A stretch of DNA of 64,000 bases from Stercorarius parasiticus (lineage: Eukaryota; Chordata; Aves; Charadriiformes; Stercorariidae): contig VWZL01000197.1 of assembly GCA_013396915.1 (NCBI GenBank), positions 266,094 through 330,093 on the forward strand, given 5' to 3'. The notes beneath the pieces were generated by a model that saw only the letters and a list, made by a program, of their open reading frames with translations, had not been told where the DNA came from and did not search any database. Made by a program: the position numbers and the translations under genes. Below, in pieces: positions 38,746 through 50,150 of this stretch (positions are counted from its first letter, which is position 1; the number at the start of each line of letters is the position of its first letter).

Positions 38746-39300
38746 GTATAAAGGACCATTAGGTACATTCTTCTTTGGTATAAATAAATACAGCCCGTGT
38801 CCCAATTAAAAACAATGTAATGTTATGGACTCTTCATTGCATAACATTTATTTTAGTATATGTTAATGCAGATTTATTTTGGGATGGAGTCTGGCTGTTT
38901 TTGTTAGCTTAGCTTTGGAAAGCTGGATTTAAAAGCTACCCTCAGCTCAGTAAGTTTTCTGCCCTGTCAATGTCAGCCATTGATTTATCCAAAAAGTCGT
39001 ATTGTTTACAACAGAGACATTAAATCATAAAACAACTTTCATTGTATCCTGTGCTCAGATAGGCAAAAACATTTCCTAACTGTTAAACCAGCTGGTCTAA
39101 TCTTTAATGACTTTGGTTCAGTGGCCAAATCTACTTCTTTCTGCTGTTATAATGCAACATTAGATTAGTTACTGTCTCTGAAATTGCTGTCAGTCAGGCT
39201 CCGTTTATGAAGGATCATGGTATTTTTCATAAATCACTTTTTTCTTCTTTTACTGTTTAAAGGATAATAGTACTGTAGCTTTGCAATTGTTTTATGAGGC
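38746..39300. other. AT-rich block, possible regulatory element
   Basis: This AT-rich block has no repeats. It contains CAATTAAA and AACAATG (SOX-like, 38811-38817), ATTGCATAA (C/EBP-like) and TTGTTTACA (forkhead-like, around 39003). Such motifs occur by chance in AT-rich DNA. Their density and the absence of repeats are the only support. Confidence 0.25.
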
Positions 39301-42073
39301 AGTAATCTTGTTCCTATGAGGATAAACTGTGAGGCCAAAGGCACGGCTTATCTCCGGAGAAGCCAGTTATTGCCGAGGAAATCACTACAAAACATCAATT
39401 ATCACTACCGCAGCGCAGGTTTTACCCCTTGGAAATATCAAGGACGAGATTTTGTGTCAAAAACAGTCCATACGATGGGGCCCGTGAAACCGAAATGCAG
39501 GATTTGTGGGATTCTGTTGCGATTAGTTCACAGTTTTCTGCGGTAAGTTTGCTTGGCTATCGAAGGCCGATACCCCGTGGCAGCGAAGCTGCGTCACGCT
39601 CATGCCATCTAGAACAACCCCTTCTCCTAAAACCATACGGAGAATTTCTGGTTCGCTCTTAGCTCCTTCATCGTGTCTTTAATGCAGGCGGAGGATTTTC
39701 TGGCTGCGCCGTACCCGGAGCAGCGGCACCTGGGAGCTCACTGCCTTTAGCTAGACGTTAAGTTAAAAACGCTTTTAGGCCTTTCTGTATTTAAAAGCAA
39801 GCAGAGGAAAGCAGCTTGCAGCAACGATGGCAGCGCTGAGCCTGAATTTTGCAAAACGTGCACATCCCAGGCGCGCTTCCCACGACGGTCCGTGCTGCAC
39901 GCGCCAGCTTGGACGTAACACAGCACCTCTCCGACGAACTGTGAGACGTCCCGTGTTGATGCACTCTGTCCTTAAGAGGTTTATTCAATTAACAGTTTAA
40001 ACTTTCATTATATTTTGCCATTTGGCGAAGAGGATTCTTATGCATTTAACAGTTTTATGCATTTACCCATTAGTCGTTTAAGTGGGCTGCCTGGGACGAG
40101 CCCTGCTGTTTTCCCCGCGGGGGTGCAGGGGGCTGGGGCGGGCAGAGCAGAGCAGACAGTGATGCATGACACGTGTCGCGGCCGTTTGCGTCTCCCTGAC
40201 CTCCTCAATCCATCTCTCTGAAGGTTTCTGCGCATTAATCCTGCGGCAGCTGCTGGTGTGGCCGCTTCTAGGTACCGGGGCAGGTAGCCAAGGGCTCAGG
40301 TAGCCGCTTTGCACGCCGGGCTGTAGAAGAGCCCAGATTGGCAATACGTTTTCATCAAAACAGAAACTTAGATGACAATGACATATGTTCTTTAACCTAA
40401 GGACTGCTGATCACTTTAAATACTTTAAATTAATCCAGCTTCATTTGTTAAAACTAGCATCATCTGCTTAACGACTAAGGGTGTGCTGTGTTATACTTAA
40501 AAAACAGGCACCGCAACCGAACTTTCAAATCTTGCCCTGATGCTTTATGCAAGATTGTCTAAAAAATATGTTACAGCAATATTAATATTCTATGTTAGTC
40601 CTTATCCGTATTCCTTACTAGGCAGTGGTACACGGTTTTGGTTTCCCTGTGTGGCAGATATTTCTGGCCCTGCTCTGGCCATACAGAAATCTGGGCAGGT
40701 CACAGGGTTTATCTGGTTCCAGTCTGCTTTACGGGGAGCCGGGGCTGCCGGCAGGAGGCTCGCCCGCTCCTTTGCTTAATCTGCAGGTAAATTCGTGTAT
40801 TCAATGTGCAGATTCGTACCAGTATCGGAGGCTTCTGTAAGCCAATTTTTCAGGTCTACTTGGCATCTGATAATAGCCAAGAATAAAATGTTTGCTGGCT
40901 GAGAAAGGAATTTTTTAAGAAGTAAAATAAGCAGTGGCCACGTAATTAGAAAAAAGTTCAGAAATGCAATAATAAATTGGATAGTTACTTCTTGTAGAAA
41001 CCCCATGGAACAGTAACTCCTGTGGGAGGCAGTTATTTCAGACCCCGAGGAAGGACAGAACTACGGCTTATTTTATTTCTGGCGTTTTGTACTGAAATAA
41101 TCAGCATATCACATCATGAAAATAATTACTGCGAGGTCTCAGACCTTTGAACGGCTCTGTCCTCTTGCAAACAACCCTTAAATCTATGGCCAGCAGAGAA
41201 AAGGCATTCCTGGTGCAGTGCCCTTAGAAATCACTTCCATTTGGATTTAATAGATCTGGAGGCTGTTCCCTTAGGGACTGTTTGCCACCCTTTATTTGCC
41301 ATTTGTCTCTGGTCTTGAGGCAGAAGTCAGAGAGGAGAAACAAATTTGTTAAAATTTGCTGTTCGCTTTTTATACTGTACGCAGGCGGTGAGTAGTTACT
41401 TTTGTCCCAATTTTATAGGTGCTATTTGTTCACAAATTCTCCAGCAAGGTCAATGTTGACATGTCAGAGAATATTCATCTGCCTTTAAAAATAAGGAAAA
41501 AAATCTAGCAAAAATGACTTGCGTAGAGGATTTCTGCATACTCTCAGTGCTTCTGTCTCCTTCTCCTAGTAATAATCGGTATAATTACTATACCTGTGTT
41601 AAATTGAGCATATTTAATCGATGTAATTTATGGGAACGCGAGTATTTGACTAAAACGCAGTTGATCTCCTGTGTAAGAAGCAGCCAGCTGACGGGGGAAG
41701 GAGACGTTAAGTCAGCGTTTTTGTATCAACCGGCTTGAAAGGATCTCCCGAGCAGTTTCAGAAATAAACCCAGCTGAATCATACCCTGCCTGCTCAAGTG
41801 GTTTCCTACCGAGCCAGAAAGGCACGGGCTTCCCTCTAAAATCTCGCTGTGAAGCCATGCAGGGGACAGTGTTTTATTTGAGATTTAGTCCATCAGAAAA
41901 GACGGGGCTCTGCAGCTTTTAGTGGGGAATCTCATGGAAAAGCTGAATATCTATTATCTGTAGGTCTGGTGACTTTTTCTTATTTCATCTGCCCGTCTGC
42001 TTACTGGAGAGAACAACGCTTGAAAACCCTTGGAGTCCTGTATTAGTGGAGCACGCAGCTGTTTTCTTGTTTC
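39301..42073. other. Non-coding stretch with a CpG-richer patch
   Basis: A GTAAGT donor-like site at 39543 follows an open frame from 39316, but no good acceptor precedes it. 39860-40330 is CpG-richer with overlapping frames that look compositional. Nothing else is recognised. Confidence 0.45.
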
Positions 42074-42102
42074 TTATTATTCTTTCTATTATTCTTTCTT
42101 AT
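42074..42102 (+). repeat. Short tandem repeat, ATTATTCTTTCT units
   Basis: Two near-identical 12-base units lie inside a pyrimidine-rich stretch. Confidence 0.7.
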
Positions 42103-42869
42103 ATTGCCATTGGTTCCCAACCCGTTTGTCAGCGCGTCGTGCTCTGGCAGGGCGAGCTGCTCCGACTGTGTGGTGTGCCCTGAGCACCGCGGCTGCACCA
42201 GGAGCTCCGTGGGGGTCTGCAGGGATGCTCGGCCACCTCTGGGCTCCTGTCTCCGTCCTGCACACGGAGCAGCTCTCCAGAGCCCTTCTCCGCTCCCCAG
42301 CGATCAGCGGCGTTGTCTCAGGCATTGCTTTGCAGGCTCCTCTGCTGCGGATGTGTTCTTTTCAGCCAAATACGACCACCTGCAAGTTTGTGCTGGTGTT
42401 AGCATTTTCATCTCCCATTATTCAAATCCAGCTGGCTTTCCTTTGAAGTTTGTTCCCTCATGTTAAATGTTAACTATAATTTCTCTTGGCCAAAGGAACA
42501 GATAGCGCATTCTTTCCCGTCTGTGCGATAATGGCCACAAGTGCGCTGGCTGCCTTCGGCCCGACCCACCGCTGCAGCTCGTTTCTCTCCTCACGGAGGA
42601 ATGTGGACGCTCAGCTCTGCCGCAGGGAGTGGGTTCATCCTGCAAAAAAACTCCGGGCTGAGCCCAGCCCAGAGGACCCTCTTTACACATGAGGTATCTC
42701 GTGTGTCTGGACCTCACTTCCAAGACTGGCATGTGCTTAGGGTAGAGAAAAATGGCCAAAAAATCACATTTATGGGTAAAATTCATGCAACCCCAGAGTT
42801 CAGGGGTTTTTTTTTCAGATTCATGCAGGCTAATGTTTTGCTTTTTCCAGCTGTACTAGCATTTTTCTA
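42103..42869. other. GC-rich patch
   Basis: 42120-42320 and 42540-42680 are GC-rich with many CG dinucleotides. Overlapping frames of 107-138 codons occur on both strands without family resemblance. It could be a decayed CpG island upstream of the candidate exon, but no promoter elements are identified. Confidence 0.35.
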
Positions 42870-43480
42870 AACATATTTCAGTGCTTATCCTTGCATTAAG
42901 CACAATGGCAATGGAGGGGGAGACTTGTGACCATTTGAACTTGAAATCCCCGGAGAGCTTTTTATTCTAATAAAACAGCAAAATATTGGATACATGACAC
43001 CCCTTACATCAAACTCTATCATATTAAGGAAACCTTAGAACTCTGGTCTGCAGTCTGGCCTGATACATTACAATTCATCTGGGATCAGTATAAGAAATAA
43101 TTACATCTATTTATTTATTCCACTGTCAGAATGTTGACACTAGTTTTTCATATTGTCTCTGTCATGAAGAATCATAATTAAATAACATGTCAAACGTATT
43201 GATCATACATTTATAAATTTGTTTGATATATCATAGAGGCCTTTTGTTATTAGGAGATATCAGGAGATTAAAATTAAAGTTTGCCAAGCCATCTACCTCA
43301 TTCCACATTGGACTTTTTCTGCCTAATTAACCACAAGATTCTGATGGCTTGTCATTCCAATATTACATAAAGGAATCTCTTCCTTTCTATTTCAAGTTCA
43401 GTATACCGTTTCCCTTCGACCAAAATCTGGCTAGATACGTACAGTCATATTAGGCCATGAAATGACATACTTCTGTTGTA
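42870..43480. other. AT-rich block next to the candidate exon
   Basis: About 600 bases are repeat-free and AT-rich. CTAATTAACCACAAG at 43323-43337 joins a TAATTA homeobox core to an AACCACA (RUNX-like) core. The block ends at a 14-base T run just before the candidate exon's acceptor region. It may be a conserved intronic element. Confidence 0.3.
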
Positions 43481-43494
43481 TTTTTTTTTTTTTT
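43481..43494 (+). repeat. Poly-T tract, 14 bases
   Basis: This is an uninterrupted T run about 150 bases upstream of the candidate exon's acceptor. It is too far away to be its polypyrimidine tract. Confidence 0.9.
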
Positions 43495-43643
43495 CATTTT
43501 TCTGTCCTAATTCCTCTACTTAAGAGGCACTGTCTTATCACAAAGAAGATCAGCTCGAGCTCGCCTTCAGTTTTCGTGCTCTTTCTGCACCAACTGGGGA
43601 GCAGGAGCCTTGACCACCCTCGTTCCCTCCCCTCTCCTCCCAG

Positions 43644-43755
43644 CTGCCTGTGGACCCGACCCAGATACGCGAGTGGATGCAGTCGGTGTCGGTGGCCCTG
43701 AATACACAACCTCTGTGGCAGCTCCTCAGCGCGCTCACACCTTTGGGAAAAACAG
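43644..43755 (+). CDS. Candidate internal coding exon, protein not recognised
   Basis: The acceptor CAG ends at 43643 and is preceded by a C/T-rich tract (43614-43640). The donor is AACAG|GTAGTT with GT at 43756-43757. The 112-base exon is open in one frame, starting with CTG at 43644, for 37 codons plus one base. It begins LPVDPTQIREWMQSV and continues through PLWQLLSALTPLGKT. The frame is closed just upstream by TGA at 43611, as expected if coding begins at the acceptor. By my count about 26 of 37 third positions are G or C, while the flanks are AT-rich, which is typical of real avian exons. The peptide looks alpha-helical and hydrophobic at its end. I cannot name the family. If the exon is real, the neighbouring sequence is intron of a gene whose other exons lie mostly outside the window. 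Confidence 0.55.
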
Positions 43756-45352
43756 GTAGTTTTTTTAGGAAGCTGACAGGGACAAGGAAAATCAGTAACT
43801 TGCGTGTCTCAATGGTTCTCTTTCTTCCAGAGCAAATACAATTTCCAAAGAATTGTATTCGCTGTACTTCCCACGTGCTACTTGAAAGGATAAAAAGATG
43901 TAAATAAATAGGCACTTGTCCCTTTTTGATGTGTTTTCTCCTGTTTTCTGTAAGAACATAAGCTAGGAAGGTTTTACTCAGATTTGGTGGCAGAACACAT
44001 GCATTAAGATTAAGTTTCTTTTTAAAATTTGCATTCTTTGCTTTGTATGTTTCCTAAATGGGGCAAGAGGGTTTCTTAGTATGTCTTAGTATTAAAATCC
44101 AAAGTAACAGACCTTCATTCTAATGAGCTTTGTAAATCTGACCTAAAAAGTGTCGCCTGGAGTCTTTGAAATGAGTTTCCTACAACTTCCTCTGATCTGA
44201 TTGTGTGTTTTAGGGGAGGTTAAATGGGTTAAGATTCTTAGCTGTCCTAAAGCCATTGGAGTGATTCCTTATTAATCTTTTTCACCCCCTAAGACATCAT
44301 CTACAGATCTAGGCGGATTTAGTACATAAGATAACATAGTCAGCCCTGCCATAACTGTCCGCGCAGCTTCTGAAAGGACAAAAGGGTGACAAAAATATGT
44401 AGAAACGCTTCCAAAGGTTCATGTTAACAATACTTCCCAGTCTTCCCCTTGTCCGTATTCAGCTCTTACTTGTTGCATAAGACAAGTTTTATCGTCATAG
44501 GATAATATCTCTGTAACTTGTGATCTAAATTACAAAGAAGGTTGTTGTACTCTGTGTCCTATGGCAAAACTTGTGAGCAGAAGACGGGGTATCCAATTAG
44601 CCCTATTGCCGCCAATAACCAAGAGCTTCTTGTTCCTGCAGTCAGGGTGCGTGGCGGCCGCGCCGGCTGCTCTTCCTCCCACCTCCTCCCAAATAGCTTT
44701 TCCTGCCAGTCTTCGCCACACCCTCGGTAGGGCCGCTAAGGGCTCGATAGATGGGCTACGCTGATGGCGAAACTTTCCAGAGCTTTAATTCAGGGAAAGA
44801 CATGTCCTTTCCACCAAGTAAATAACAAAAAAAGGTAAAAATCCAGGGATGGTTGCATTTGTCTGAGTAGTCCATGCTTCTGTCTTAGGCATCCTTCGAC
44901 ATAACAGGGCAGTTCAGGGCCTTTGCTTCTGGTGGGAAGGTCGTACAGTAGCATTGCAATACTTTTACCGTAAAGATGCTTTTTTTGGAAGAAAAAGAAA
45001 TCCAGTTATCTTTTGATGTCAACCATATATTGTGCATGATTCCTTTCTACCCCCTTCAGTTGTTATATCTGCATGGCAGCAATAGCGTTTCCAGTTCCAC
45101 CCTTTTCTGCTAGAGCTTATTTGCTCATAATCGTTTGCTGGGCAATAAAATGTGCGTGAGGTCCGTGGCCAGAGGATTGTTATATGGCTGTCCAAGGCCT
45201 AACAGCATTTGGGAACCTTAGGTGTTGTACAAATAATGGTAATATAATTTCAGGGATCAGCTGCCATTTAATCAATGTCAGGAGATTGTCAATTCCTTCC
45301 ATGATTTATGGTTGTGAAAATGCAGAATGATTTGTAAAATAAAAGGAAGCAT
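43756..45352. other. Non-coding stretch, probably intronic if the exon is real
   Basis: AT-rich sequence with no further exon recognised. 44640-44760 is a short GC-rich patch. TTAGGTGTTGTACAAATAAT near 45220 is a weak echo of the GCTGTACAAA repeat motif and is not called. Confidence 0.45.
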
Positions 45353-45372
45353 GCCCCCGCCCCGCCCCCCCC
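45353..45372 (+). repeat. C-rich low-complexity tract
   Basis: C-rich run of about 20 bases (CCCCCGCCCCGCCCCCCCC) in otherwise AT-rich DNA. It has G-quadruplex potential on the minus strand. Confidence 0.8.
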
Positions 45373-45762
45373 AAACGTGGGGTATTTTGAAAACACAGCA
45401 AACTGAAACGCGAAACTATTTTGGAAGAATTTTCTCGGGATTTTGAAGTGCTTGCCTTAGCATCGAGCTCCCTGTTGACATAAGTGTTCCTTAGTCCTTT
45501 GCAGGTGCTACTGTAGTCTCACGGAGCTCTCAGGAACCCATTATGGTCTTTTGGTCTCAAAAAAAAAAAGAAAAACACTTAAAAACAGTGAGTGGCTTCT
45601 TCAAAGCTGGAGCGCCCTGATAAGTAACCTAAGTGTATGGTTTTCCATGTGTTTTAACGCTTTCTGAAATGTAAGAGCTCGGCCCCGTAAGCGCCGTGGG
45701 GCCAGCGGTCCCTGCAGCCGCCGTCTCACCGGGGTAATCGCTCCCGCCTCCCTTCCATAATA
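45373..45762. other. Non-coding stretch
   Basis: CpG-richer around 45680-45750. No exon is recognised. Confidence 0.5.
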
Positions 45763-45876
45763 TACTTAAGCGTATGCTTAACTTCTTCCATGCTTAGGAA
45801 AGCATTTAAGCATGGTTCTTAAATCTCAGCGCCTCTAAATCAAGCGTATCTTTAAAGTGCTCTCCTCAACTGGCCA
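45763..45876 (+). repeat. Ancient repeat relic, ACTTAAGC...TGCTTAA phrase
   Basis: ACTTAAGCGTATGCTTAACTT, AGCATTTAAGCATGGTTCTTAA and CAAGCGTATCTTTAAAGTGC echo the amniote repeat phrase in which AAGCACGTGCTTAA-type palindromic units alternate with CCATTGACTTCAATGGG. The block ends in CTCCTCAACTGGCC, like the family's GCTGAATCGGGGCC. Several near-palindromic AAGC/GCTT units are visible. Confidence 0.5.
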
Positions 45877-48135
45877 GATGTCCGGTGGCAAACCTCAAGG
45901 AAAAGGTGCTGAGAACTGAATATAAATAAAATATTGCCTACCTACACCAGGAGCTCCTTGCTCACCTGCAAACTCACCTGCTCCCCGGGCTGTATTGTTT
46001 AGACCTTCCGCAGTGGTTTGCCCATCTCCAAAAGGGGGACTCCTGATTTTATTTTCTGACTGTGCTGAAGATATTCGAGGTCTTCATATTTATAAAATGG
46101 ATTCAGGTCGCCAGGTCATCAGCAACTTGTAAGCGCGTATGCTTACGGTTAGCTGTGTGCATTATTGGGTCTTGGAGATATAGCAGCAGTAGGAGCACTT
46201 CTTGAAGGAGATATAGCTGTCACTCTTCCTCTTTAACAATATCGAAACCAGAAATTACTAAATTATACAGGTATTTAAAAAGCCGTTAGACCTGTTTATG
46301 GCAGAAGAGGAAAAAGAAAAAGGTCGCCCTTTTCTAGAAGCTGGGAAGCAAAAATGATGACTCGGGTTGGGCTCTGCCCAGTCGAGGCACCCTGCTTCCA
46401 TAATTCCCCTTCTGGTACTTTTGACAACGGCATGCCAGGGATTTTTGTCGACGTGGAGACCAGCTTTGGAGTCTGCAGAGATGTTTCAGGCAGAATCTGG
46501 GAGAGCTCAGGAATGTGTGCTTTATTAAAAAAAAAAGAAAAAAAAAAAATACACTGGAGACAGTTTAGGTATTTAGCCTCTGAAGCATTTTTTGTATCTC
46601 TTAATTACTTATAATCTGACTTTTCTTTCTAATTGAGGCTCCCAGCATCTGTCTAGCTACCAATACTCTTAACTACTAATTTACATTGCAGTTGGCACCT
46701 GACCTTACATGACACACGTAAGGCTCTTAGACAGATAATCCTGGCTTCTTCTTGAGACTTATGTCGCCATGGAGGGGTCAGTGGTGTGAGACAGCACAGC
46801 TTGAGGTGCGAAGTGCCGCGGCGGCTCACACACTTTACCTCACTGAGTCTGGGAATCCCTTAACAGGCTGATCCGGGCTTTTACACAGCCGCTCCTCCCG
46901 CTTTTGTCCCGGGCGGGCATCGCTCTGCCTGTCACTGACAGGCCTTAAAGCAGCATGTCCGTGTTGGTTAATTTGCAGACATCAGGAGACGCATTTCACA
47001 CTGAATTCCACCCTGTGGGGCCGTGTCTAATTGGACAAATTTGAGCAGCAGGCAGAAAAGCCACCGCAGCATGGAGCAGTGATATATGGGCACAGGCAAA
47101 GGCTTGCAAGCTTAAAGATACAGCCCCTCCAGCATCAGCCCGCCGGGCTCACAAATCCGAAGCAGGACTGCCCCGACGAGCGAGGTTTAACATCCGACAG
47201 CATCACCTTGATGCTATGGGCTCTTCTGGAGCCGTCCCTTTCCGAGCGGGCACATTTTCCTCTGCGCTTTTGCTCTGAAGGAGCAGGACAATGTTTGCAG
47301 CTTCACAGCGGGACAGAGGAACGTTTAGTCCAGCCCGAACCCCTGAAATTAAAGGCTTGCTCGGCTTTAAACTGCACAGCTGCCATCCACATTAGAGTTT
47401 CTTTCGGGGAATTTCCTGCAATATTGCAGCAGGCAAGGTGAAGCGGGGAGGCACAGTTATTAGCAAAAAGAAAGGGGGGAAAAAAAAAAGAATTTCAGAA
47501 CCTTGGCAATAAAAGTGAGTTGAAGGGTTGTTTCTGGTCATAGATGTTTCTTTTCCATTTTATGTTGCTTAAGCGTAATAAATGTCAGATGGCTCCGAGT
47601 AGCATGTTTTATTAAAATAAGTGAATTTGGAGTTCATGAAAGAGCACTGCATCGATAGCGTTGCACAGGATGGCTTTGGTTGTGCGGGGAGCAGGTGGGG
47701 GGGTCCAGTCCGCCTCTCGCCCACGTTTGCTGGGACCATTTTTAGAAGGGAGAAACAGCCTGAAATCCTATTTCCTTGTAGTTGCTTTGGTTTCGGTGTC
47801 TCTGCTGAGATCACAAACAAAAGTGCCATCTAATGACAACTGCGAAAAGTCTTCTGGAATGCAAAATTGAAGAATATTATGTGTTTTGCTTGGGTTTTGG
47901 TTGGTTGGTATTTTGGACGCTTTTGTTAAGTGGATTGAGACATTAACTCAGTTTTGATAAATCGCGGAAGGGCCACCAGAAGAAGATGATTTTCCATTGT
48001 CGCTTCGCTGCTCCGGTGTGGTGCAGCGCAGCAAAACAGTCCCTGTAAGAAATCCAGCTCCCAGGTGTCTTGATTTGGAGTTCATCAAAGTAATTTACAA
48101 AATATCAGCTCCCTCCAGTATAATTGCTTCTTAAA
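45877..48135. other. Non-coding stretch with a possible conserved patch
   Basis: 46790-46940 is CpG-richer. 47000-47440 holds a 136-codon plus frame following a TTAATTTGCAG acceptor-like site, but no suitable donor is found and the peptide is not recognised, so it is not called. An A-rich run lies at 46527-46549. Confidence 0.4.
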
Positions 48136-48171
48136 ATGCATTTATATTAGTGCATGCATTTATGTTAGTGA
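48136..48171 (+). repeat. 18-bp tandem duplication
   Basis: ATGCATTTATATTAGTGC (48136-48153) is followed at once by ATGCATTTATGTTAGTGA (48154-48171), two mismatches apart. Confidence 0.85.
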
Positions 48172-50029
48172 CATTTTGATCTACTATGGGTTCCTCACTC
48201 GGGTTGTGGTTTTTTAAACATCTCTGAGAAACATAGCTCCATATTCTGATTTTTCACAGTTAACGGTAGTTCTGAAAAGGATCTTACTAAGCAGAAAAGC
48301 AAAGTGTTGAAACACCTTTCCAAAGGATGGCTTTGGTGACAAGTGCTCACATTGTGCATCGGTGAGAGCATCGTGTCATGAGTCTGAACTTGGACCAAAA
48401 ATCCCCTGCCTGACTCTGAGCCCAGAGAGCCCGCTGGGTGCAAGAAGCCGCTCCGGACAGAAAGCCTTGGGAAGAGAAAAAGAAGTGGCTTGCTGGCTTT
48501 GGAAGGATCTGGCCAGCGCTTTATGCTGATACTATAATATACTGATGTGTGGTGACTTAAAGATACAAGAGCCTTCATCCCTTCAGGCGAGCGGAGCGAT
48601 CCCCAGGGCTGCAGCAACACCAGCGCCTCTCCTGCTGCCTCAAAATGCCACAATTCGTGGGTGCCACGAAAAAGTCTCTGCCAAATAGCATGGAAGCGAT
48701 GGCTTCAACTGGTAGAAACAGTAATTATTGTTTTTTCTCTATGATTGATGTCTGTCTCTATTTAATGTAGTTACTAGATGAAAGTGAAAGTCTTTGGTTA
48801 ATCAGATATAGTTTTAGAAACTAAATCTTAAGTCATTCATGTGGATATGGTTGAATTTCCTCCCCTCCTTGCAACCTGTTCCCTCAATCCCGTAGTTTAG
48901 ATCTGAGGGTTTGCTTTACTTAATTTTTTCCAAATTGAAATAAAAAGCAGATTACTTTAATGTATATCATGGGAGCACTGTGGATTTTCCCCCTCTGGGT
49001 TACTTAAAACAAGCCCTGGGCCCAGCAGCGCTGAAAACTTCTGTGAAGCTGAAAGTGCAAGATTTAATGCCTTGTAACTTTAATCTGTCTCTATAATAAA
49101 TTATTTATGTAGAATGTGTCAAAAACGCATATGTTGCAAAGCAGTAAAATTGCCACCGTGATGGGTGAAGGCAGGGGAGGTCGCACCGGTGCCCGCCGGC
49201 GTCCCAGGCGGGCGGCAGAGACATCAGCTGTGATTCAGGCTCTCCTCTCTGGCCACATTCCGGCTTTTCCTTTGGGATCAGTGCTGTTTCCCATCACAGC
49301 TGATGGGAGTCTTCCAGTGGAAGCCAGCTCAGTCCTTTAGAAATATCATGACACCTATAAATACTAGAATGTGTTTAAAAACACAGTAAGCATTAGGCCA
49401 GCAGCTACTGGGCTATGGACGAGAAGGTTGGAATAATGAGGATATAATAAATATTCAAGGGCCAGTTTTTGGGCTGGCGGGGAAGGGCACGGGAGCAGGC
49501 GGGGAGGGAGAGTCCTGCCAGGCAGCCCCAGTGCGCGGAGCCCGGTCCGACCCGTGACTCCATCACCCGCTTACTCCGCTGTCCTGCGGCAGAGACAGGA
49601 CTACTTCTGCCCTCTCTCTCTCTCATTTTTCTCCTCCTATGGAGTGGGAGGTCCATCTTGCATACCCAGTAGGGTAACTGGTGAGGGTGCCAGCCCTGTG
49701 CGAACGCCAGCCCACGCTCCTCCGAGCCGGCAGCCCAAGCTGCGTGCCTCCGTCGGCAGGAGCGCGAGTATCTTGCACAGAGGTTTGTAAATATGAATCA
49801 TTGCTTAAGTGCCAAAATTATAATTAAAAAGGTTTTCTCTTTTGGCTTTTGTCTACATACTTTCCTAATAGTGTCATTTGGCAAAGCCGGGGTGTCTCTC
49901 ACAATGTAATTGCCGCAGAACATTTCCTTGAAAGAGCAGCAACACCCCGCCTCCTCCTAACACTTGCATGTGGGAAGCACCAACTGTTTTATAGGCATTA
50001 GTGAATTATGCTTTTCAGTGCAAGGAGGT
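48172..50029. other. Non-coding stretch
   Basis: The minus strand at 48195-48653 is open for 152 codons with no recognisable product. 49150-49230 and 49480-49570 are CpG-richer. A CT dinucleotide run lies at 49612-49624. No exon is called. Confidence 0.45.
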
Positions 50030-50150
50030 ATTAACTGTCTGTACAGCTGAGACAGCTGTAAACCAGCTTCTGAGATGAAGTGACCTGCCTGAGGCTGCAC
50101 GTCGGATGCTGTAGCAGAGGCAGGAGCTGCGATCATGCCTCTTCCAGGGA
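50030..50150 (-). repeat. MIR/CORE-SINE-like relic, reverse orientation
   Basis: GATGAAGTGACCTGCCTGAG, GCTGCACGTCGG and GCAGAGGCAGGAGCTGCGAT follow the reverse complement of MIR (GGTTAAGTGACTTGCCCAAG, GTCACACAGC, GGCAGAGCCAGGATTCGAA). It lies in minus orientation and is diverged. Confidence 0.5.

Noticed and set aside
39316..39546. Open frame ending at a GTAAGT donor-like site
   Set aside because: No acceptor with a polypyrimidine tract precedes it and the peptide is not recognised.
47031..47441. 136-codon plus frame after an acceptor-like TTTGCAG
   Set aside because: No credible donor follows, an in-frame stop separates it from the acceptor region, and the peptide is not recognised.
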